Below are positions 6,338-10,825 of a stretch of DNA of 10,825 bases, one piece after another (position 1 is the stretch's first letter; each line of letters opens with the position of its first letter). Under the pieces are notes generated by a model. It was given only the letters and a program-made list of their open reading frames with translations. It was not told the origin of the DNA and did no database searches. The stretch comes from Spirochaetaceae bacterium. Its GTDB lineage: Bacteria; Spirochaetota; Spirochaetia; Treponematales; Breznakiellaceae. The DNA lies in the NCBI GenBank assembly GCA_031284295.1, contig JAITAE010000021.1, positions 1 through 10,825 of the forward strand. The letters run 5' to 3'. A program made the position numbers and the translations under genes.

Positions 6338-7432
6338 TCAAGAACCGCGCGCCAATGTTTGCAGAAAGTGATAGGGCGGTTCCCATGCGCGTTCCCCGTA
6401 ACCGCCCGCCATTATCCATGCGGAAGGAATTTTTCTGCTGCGTAAAAAGTCATATACCAGCATATCACGCTCGACGCACTGCTCCAGGGACAGGCGCATC
6501 GGAGCGCTGGACGAAAGCTCATCGTGCTCGTAAGGATCGGCGCCGTCAACAACAATCGCGATGTCGGGCCTCGCGCCGGGCGGCGTAAGCTGTTCCAGCC
6601 TGTCGAGGCCGTCTCCAAGGCGGCTTATGTAAAAAGGCTCCTCTCCCCTGTCGACAGGAATTTCCACATCGGACGGAATCAACGGCGCGCGTCCCGGAGC
6701 CGCGTTGCGCAGGGTTTCCGCGTCAAGCGGCCAGCCCCGCGCCATGTGTATAGAAAGCGTAAGTATATCGCAGTTCTTTTCAAACGGTCCCGGATTCACA
6801 CCGCTTCGCATAAATGAAACAAGTTCCGCGCTTCCGCAGCCTTTATGGGCGTCAACGTCAATTATCCAGACAATACGCGCGCCGCCTTCGGCCTGGAGTT
6901 TTCGCGCCGCTATTATTATTTCGTTTATCAAACAGAAGCCCGCGCCGGTATCGTAGCGGGCATGGTGATTCCCGCCGGCGAGGAAGTAACAAAAATGCCT
7001 TTCCGTCACGAGAGCCGCCGCGCAGGCAAGGTACGAACCGGCGCACTGGGCGAGAATCTTATCAAACAGCGCGGGCAGTGGTTTTACGGCCTTGTCCGGT
7101 TCGTAACGGTTCGGTTTTCCATCCGGGCCTATAAGTTCGTAAGCGTTTAGAAGTTCCTTAAGTAGCCCGTCCGGATTGTCGGAAAACAGTGCGTTTACAT
7201 AGGCGGCGCTGTGGACACGTTCAATGTCGGAACGCTTTATCACATCGCCGGTTTTTCCCAGAACCGAAAGCGTCTGTTTAATATCAAGGATGGAACCTGG
7301 AAAATGTCCCGGTGCGGAGGTGGTAAAAGAGCCAAGTTTATCGGCTATTTTACGCGCACGTGATGCCGCTATCGGCAGCATTATACCGTAATCGCTGAAA
7401 ACGGACACTATGGTATCATCAAAAATTATCAC
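6338..7432 (-). CDS. Histone-deacetylase-family zinc amidohydrolase
   Basis: The 364-residue protein belongs to the arginase/deacetylase fold. In bacteria such enzymes remove acetyl or related acyl groups from amines (polyamines, lysines, small metabolites). Visible motifs: VHSAAYVNALF, the paired histidines His156-His157 in GGNHHARYDTGAGFC, zinc ligands Asp194 and His196 in IIDVDAHKG, zinc ligand Asp299 in DGADPYEHD, and the transition-state tyrosine Tyr345 in AGGYG. The second His of the usual DxHHG is Lys197, so it is a divergent member; all expected metal ligands remain. I chose the GTG at 7432: GGAGGG lies about seven bases before it and it overlaps the previous stop as GTGA. A TTG at 7447 is in frame but lies at the ribosome site itself. 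It is coupled to the upstream lipoprotein-like peptidase. The true substrate cannot be told from sequence. Confidence 0.85.
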   Translation of the reverse strand: MIIFDDTIVSVFSDYGIMLPIAASRARKIADKLGSFTTSAPGHFPGSILDIKQTLSVLGKTGDVIKRSDIERVHSAAYVNALFSDNPDGLLKELLNAYELIGPDGKPNRYEPDKAVKPLPALFDKILAQCAGSYLACAAALVTERHFCYFLAGGNHHARYDTGAGFCLINEIIIAARKLQAEGGARIVWIIDVDAHKGCGSAELVSFMRSGVNPGPFEKNCDILTLSIHMARGWPLDAETLRNAAPGRAPLIPSDVEIPVDRGEEPFYISRLGDGLDRLEQLTPPGARPDIAIVVDGADPYEHDELSSSAPMRLSLEQCVERDMLVYDFLRSRKIPSAWIMAGGYGERAWEPPYHFLQTLARGS

Positions 7433-9117
7433 AACCTTACCCTCCAAACCCTGCCTGCGGCCAGACCCCAGCGTTTCGCTACATAGTCGGAAAGCGCGGA
7501 CGTTTCCCGCCTGAAGCTGTCCGCTATTTCCGGCCAGTTGCCCGACTTTTCGTCACGCGGCGGCAGAACGGCACGGCGCCAAGGACTCTTTTCGTACAAC
7601 CTGTTCGCGATGTCTTCGCCAAAATATTTACCGGAAGCGGAGACTCCCTGCTGCAAACAGTGCGCCATGAATTCATTCAGCACGAGGAAAGAATCATTAA
7701 TGTCGTAGCGCTGAAAATCAAAGTACGAGGTGATAAAACGTTTCGCCGCTCTGTCGAGGCCCTCCCAGCGCTGTTTGCAGAATTCCCTGAAGTCCGCATC
7801 AATAAAAAAGATCCCGTGAAAAGCCTCGTGCGTCATAAACATACGCCGTAAATAATCAGGCGAATCGCGCGATATTGAAACCAGCGCCCCGCTACCCGCG
7901 GTAAAGCCATCGCCTGAAACTTTTATGATATTGGATGCGACAAGAATTTCTTGCAGGGACAACTCCTCGTCCAGCAACGGGAACGATGAATTCTTTGCGG
8001 CGTCAAAAAAACGCGCCAGGGTTTCGGCGCTGTAGTCGTGCGCGTTCCAGGCGTGAAGTTCAGCTATTTCTTCGTCTGCCGCCAGCCTGCCCGTGAAGCC
8101 CTTCTTTTCGGCAAAGAACGCGAGGCGCTTAAAAAGTTTGTCCTGCAAATCGTACGAAACCGTATCGAATATTAAAATGTCCGGGAAACTTTCCCAGCGG
8201 AAAATCTCAAAATTTTTGCCGCGCCATTTTTCCTGGGGGTACAAAAGGATGAAGCCGGGGTCGGCGGTGATTGGCTCAAGCGGCTCTTTATTTCCCGGCG
8301 GCGCGGCTTTGAGCATCGCCGTTACAACGCCGCCGTTTATTTGAACCGCATCGTTACCGGACGCCAAAAAAGCGGCAGGCACGGTAAGGCTGTGATGAAC
8401 GCCGCCGTTTGCTATATACTGAAACGTATTTTCACCGCTTGTGATTTCAGGCGCGCCTGTTATACCGTCAACAAACAGAATCTGCCGGCCATTTATCCTG
8501 TAATCTTCGTCAGGAGCTATATTGATTAGCGGCTGCCCCTCCGCCTCGCCGTATGCGCGTGACACGAAAGGGCTTGCGAGTACCGTTTCACCTTTTGCGT
8601 CAAAACCGTAGAAACGTTCCGTAAGCCGCAGTCCGTTCAGGCGCAGTTCCATACCGGATTTTTTTACGCCTTTTATTTCCAGCGAAATTTTCTTTATGGA
8701 CGCCGTCTGTATTGGAATCACGTACCGTATATACGCCTTGATCTGGTCAATCGCCAAAAAAGTTAAATCGCCGGGCAGCGCCCAGCCGGAATCGTCATCT
8801 ATTTTTAATATAACCTGATAATTGTTACCGCCTGCCCCGGCATCCCGCACGGAAACTTCCTGTAAATTATGTAGGCTGTAATCAATTTCCAGTGAATAGT
8901 TGCGTGGAACGCTCAAGCTTTTATCCAGCGAATAATCGTACCGTTTTGTTTTTGACAGGCTGAATACGCCGGACAGCTCGTTTGAAGATGTGTACACCGG
9001 GCAGCTTTCGCCATCGATTCCGGCAAGGGCAAAACCGGCCGGTTTTGCCACAAAACACGAGTTGGCAAACAGCAGCGAGCCGCTCAAAACAAAAACATAT
9101 TTATATACTCTCACCAC
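7429..9117 (-). CDS. Putative secreted lipoprotein with a zinc-metallopeptidase HExxH motif
   Basis: I do not recognise a named family. The 562-residue protein starts with a hydrophobic N terminus and a possible spirochaetal lipobox (LFANSC, Cys at residue 21), suggesting a lipid-anchored envelope protein. The first half is beta-rich and looks like a substrate-binding or carbohydrate-binding-like region. The second half holds MTHEAFHGIFF (His430, Glu431, His434), the HExxH zinc and catalytic motif, and LNEFMAHCL with Glu482, 48 residues on, which would fit the third ligand of a gluzincin peptidase. The start is GTG at 9117 with a second GTG directly after it; no strong ribosome site is seen, so the exact start is uncertain. 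The stop overlaps the deacetylase-like gene (GTGA), so the pair is probably one translational unit. The peptidase call is inferred from the motif only. Confidence 0.7.
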   Translation of the reverse strand: MVRVYKYVFVLSGSLLFANSCFVAKPAGFALAGIDGESCPVYTSSNELSGVFSLSKTKRYDYSLDKSLSVPRNYSLEIDYSLHNLQEVSVRDAGAGGNNYQVILKIDDDSGWALPGDLTFLAIDQIKAYIRYVIPIQTASIKKISLEIKGVKKSGMELRLNGLRLTERFYGFDAKGETVLASPFVSRAYGEAEGQPLINIAPDEDYRINGRQILFVDGITGAPEITSGENTFQYIANGGVHHSLTVPAAFLASGNDAVQINGGVVTAMLKAAPPGNKEPLEPITADPGFILLYPQEKWRGKNFEIFRWESFPDILIFDTVSYDLQDKLFKRLAFFAEKKGFTGRLAADEEIAELHAWNAHDYSAETLARFFDAAKNSSFPLLDEELSLQEILVASNIIKVSGDGFTAGSGALVSISRDSPDYLRRMFMTHEAFHGIFFIDADFREFCKQRWEGLDRAAKRFITSYFDFQRYDINDSFLVLNEFMAHCLQQGVSASGKYFGEDIANRLYEKSPWRRAVLPPRDEKSGNWPEIADSFRRETSALSDYVAKRWGLAAGRVWRVRL

Positions 9118-9156
9118 AAACCACTATTCTTTCCCGCAAAGATTCAGGGCAGCATC

Positions 9157-9223
9157 AATTAACTCAAGGCCGCGCCGGCATATCCGGCGCATCGACTTTG
9201 TTGACACAATCAGCGCTTCCCTA
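9157..9223 (-). repeat. Short copy of a dispersed hairpin repeat
   Basis: Read on the minus strand, this 67-base block begins TAGGGAAGCGCTGATT (9223-9208) and ends GGCCTTGAGTTAATT (9171-9157). The same two ends, with two differences each (three in the second if its last base is counted), flank 10713-10825 on the plus strand. The core has a hairpin, GCGCCGG (9172-9178) with CCGGCGC (9184-9190), separated by five bases. The first three bases supply the stop codon of the upstream gene. It fills most of the 103-base gap between two minus-strand genes and may act in termination or mRNA processing there. Confidence 0.55.
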
Positions 9224-9994
9224 AAGCATGATAATGCCGCGTGCTATAAGCTGTGCCAACGCATAACGCCGTTCCATCGTGATGTCATTTTCGTTGCGCA
9301 GGATGGTTTCCAACTGTGCGCAGAACGTGTCATTCTTTACCGGCAAGCCGGTAACCTGTTTGTAGTATGCGCGATGCGATGGTTCAAAGCGCCGGTTTAT
9401 ACAGAAAAGCGTGAGGCAGGCCGTTTTAATGAATCCGGCTTCCGACATCAGGTAAAAAAAATCATCGCCGTTAATCAGCGCGGCGCCTAAATCACTTAAA
9501 AAATGCTCCATTTTTGATTGATTCGCCTGCCGCATTGTTGTCCAGAATTCTTCGTTTGGCCTGCTGAGCCGCTCCCTTATCGTATCTATCCAGCCGGTGC
9601 GTGAAAAAAGTATATAGCCGTTACTGAGCCTGTAAAAACCATAGGTACCCGAATCTTTAATAAGCCAGAGCCGCTCGTTACCTTCAACCGCTATCGAGAC
9701 AATGTCCTCTATATTCTTTGTAGATTTAAATTCTATCCGTACCGGCAGTTTCCCTATCAAAAACCTGTCCTTATTACCTGAGCTCTCAAACGCGCCAGCA
9801 TCCGTTCCGTACTGCTTTTCACGCCCGGAGCGCTCTGGGATTGCGCCGCTGCAAAAAACATCAATTATCAGCGCAAAGTATGGATCGAAAGTCGCAGGCA
9901 GCGCCGCCTCGTTCAAACTAACACATTCCACACAATCCCACGATGAAAGCAGCTTCTTAAAACGCTCCATCAGCTTTTTAACTTCATACTTCAT
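9221..9994 (-). CDS. Conserved-looking protein of unknown function (257 residues)
   Basis: I do not recognise this protein with confidence. It has no signal peptide or membrane segment, so it is likely cytoplasmic. It is mixed alpha/beta, starting MKYEVKKLMERFKKLLSSWD, with distinctive stretches FDPYFALIIDVFCSGAIP, AFESSGNKDRFLIGKLPVRI and FYRLSNGYILFSRTG. The Asp pairs near FDPYFALIIDV are faintly like nucleotidyltransferase cores, but the GS...D.D signature is missing, so I do not name it so. The frame is open up to 10105, but a near-consensus promoter at 10001-10029 lies inside that extension, so I place the start at the ATG at 9994. An ATG at 9970 is another choice. There is no ribosome site before 9994. 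It is followed by a repeat element and then the peptidase/deacetylase pair. Confidence 0.7.
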   Translation of the reverse strand: MKYEVKKLMERFKKLLSSWDCVECVSLNEAALPATFDPYFALIIDVFCSGAIPERSGREKQYGTDAGAFESSGNKDRFLIGKLPVRIEFKSTKNIEDIVSIAVEGNERLWLIKDSGTYGFYRLSNGYILFSRTGWIDTIRERLSRPNEEFWTTMRQANQSKMEHFLSDLGAALINGDDFFYLMSEAGFIKTACLTLFCINRRFEPSHRAYYKQVTGLPVKNDTFCAQLETILRNENDITMERRYALAQLIARGIIML

Positions 9995-10000
9995 TCTAAA

Positions 10001-10029
10001 ATTATAATCCCGCCATCCTCCCGTTTCAA
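10001..10029 (-). promoter_or_regulatory. Near-consensus sigma-70 promoter
   Basis: On the minus strand TTGAAA (10029-10024) and TATAAT (10006-10001) are separated by exactly 17 bp. The first has one mismatch to consensus, the second none. Only six bases separate TATAAT from the ATG at 9994, so transcription would start at or beside the start codon, giving a leaderless mRNA unless translation begins at 9970. Confidence 0.75.
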
Positions 10030-10712
10030 TACGCCGCCTGAGCATTTTGCAAGATTTGTACGGGCCAAAGTTCACGACCCCGGCCATGCTGGCGAACAAG
10101 CCCATTGAATGATGGTGTAGATACTACAGCTTCATGCCGGGCTTTGACCACTATTCCACCCGAATTGCCTGGCAATGCCGCGCCCGTCTCCCATGTAGTG
10201 GACGAAAGGTATGCGGTTCTTGGTAAAGAGGGTTATCAGTAAACGAATTATAGTCAGGGTGACATCCCTTCACATTCTTCATTATGAAGGGGGGCGCTAT
10301 TTCCATGCCGCCATCGGCACATAGCCGCCTTAACCGTCGCGCCCCCTACGGGCGCACACGGTTGCGCCCTACCCCCCAAATCCGGGGCAATTCAATGAAT
10401 AATGGCGGTACTTCAAAGCGCACTCATTTACCAAGTTATACTGCTTTAGGTTCGAAAATCTACAAAAACTTCTAAGCAGTCGCGGCAGGCTGCCGGAAAT
10501 ACTGAAAGGTGTAGTAGAAGTTTCGGGACATGTAATAGACTTTCCGCTACACGTATATTCCATAAATATGTATGCAGTCCGGCGTGACCGGACGCATACA
10601 AGCGGCGGTATCCGCGCCACATCACCGGACAAACACGCTTTAGCGCACGTTGCGGGTGTCTTCACTCCATTGCCTAACAACCCTGCGTAGAGTTTTGCTA
10701 TGCGGAATTCCC
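10030..10712. other. Gene-poor region with hairpins and unsupported open frames
   Basis: I see no gene I can support here. Open frames exist on both strands: a 124-codon frame at 10369-10743 minus, a start-less plus frame from 10403 to a TAG at 10688, and a start-less minus frame of about 68 codons across roughly 10027-10230. None has a convincing start, ribosome site or family match, and the first two overlap one another. The stretch contains a hairpin, CCCTTCA (10266-10272) with TGAAGGG (10285-10291), and a GC-rich repeat described separately. It may be decayed or repeat-derived DNA. Confidence 0.5.
10335..10377. repeat. GC-rich REP-like palindromic repeat
   Basis: GGGCGCA (10350-10356) and TGCGCCC (10363-10369) form a 7-bp stem around a six-base loop. 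The flanks contain two related copies of a CGCGCCCCCTAC / TGCGCCCTACCC unit in direct orientation. Such GGGCGC(A)ACC...TAGGGGCG patterns are typical of intergenic palindromic repeats (REP or MITE-like) scattered in many bacterial genomes. It lies between genes as expected for such elements. Confidence 0.5.
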
Positions 10713-10825
10713 TAAGGAAGCACTGATTTATGCGAGTGCGCATAAATCGGTGCTACTTTAATGCCGTATTTGCGCAATGAAATGAGCAAATACATAGGGT
10801 AACGATGATTGGCCTCAAGTTAATC
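10713..10825 (+). repeat. Long copy of a dispersed hairpin repeat, reaching the window edge
   Basis: It begins TAAGGAAGCACTGATT (10713-10728) and ends GGCCTCAAGTTAATC (10811-10825), matching the ends of the 9157-9223 element read on the other strand. The core differs and is longer: AGCACTGATTTATGCG (10719-10734) pairs over 16 bp with 10739-10754 with one G-T wobble and a four-base loop, then GTATTTGC (10766-10773) pairs with GCAAATAC (10786-10793). No coding potential is evident. It may continue past the window. Confidence 0.55.

Noticed and set aside
9172..9190. GC-rich hairpin between the two minus-strand genes as a classical terminator
   Set aside because: The stem is good, but on the minus strand it is followed by GGCCTTGAG rather than a T run, so it was described as part of the repeat.
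9995..10105. N-terminal extension of the 9221-9994 gene up to an ATG at 10105
   Set aside because: A near-consensus promoter lies within the extension, and the extra 37 residues look unlike the rest of the protein.
10284..10475. Plus-strand 63-codon frame
   Set aside because: It is built largely from the GC-rich palindromic repeat and has no family signal.

Overview
The window looks like a spirochaete chromosome, most likely a Treponema or close relative. The strongest clue is a secreted flagellar sheath protein, FlaA, preceded by a GerMN-domain membrane-anchored protein. GC content is moderate. Real starts can be ATG, GTG or TTG, and several are set by strong GGAGG-type ribosome sites, while two genes seem to have almost no leader.

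Layout: (1) 1-133, minus strand: the first 44 codons of a gene resembling the N terminus of a large restriction-modification enzyme. (2) 134-524: a divergent intergenic region with direct repeats, two competing hairpins and a third hairpin just upstream of malQ. (3) 525-3702, plus strand: malQ (GH77 4-alpha-glucanotransferase with a DPE2-like insertion), a multi-pass membrane protein of unknown function, and a GerMN-like protein; the last two overlap by 4 bases (TTGA). (4) 3781-4909: flaA with its own consensus promoter (TTGACA, 17 bp, TATAAT) and a hairpin near the predicted mRNA 5' end, followed by a structured 3' region. (5) 5104-6336, plus strand: a RelA/SpoT-type (p)ppGpp synthetase domain fused to TPR repeats. 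(6) 6338-9117, minus strand and convergent with the previous gene (one base apart): a putative lipoprotein zinc peptidase and a histone-deacetylase-like metal-dependent amidohydrolase, overlapping by 4 bases (GTGA). (7) 9221-9994, minus strand: an unrecognised protein with a near-consensus promoter placed so close to the start that the mRNA may be leaderless. (8) 9995-10825: about 830 bases with no gene I can support, rich in hairpins and repeat-like sequence.

The most unexpected structure is a pair of imperfect copies of a short element (9157-9223 on minus and 10713-10825 on plus). Both start TArGGAAGCrCTGATT and end GGCCTyrAGTTAATy, but their hairpin cores differ. This looks like a small non-coding dispersed repeat. 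The gene content joins glucan metabolism, periplasmic flagella, stringent-response signalling and a coupled peptidase/deacetylase pair. No phage, transposase, CRISPR array, tRNA or rRNA gene was seen.
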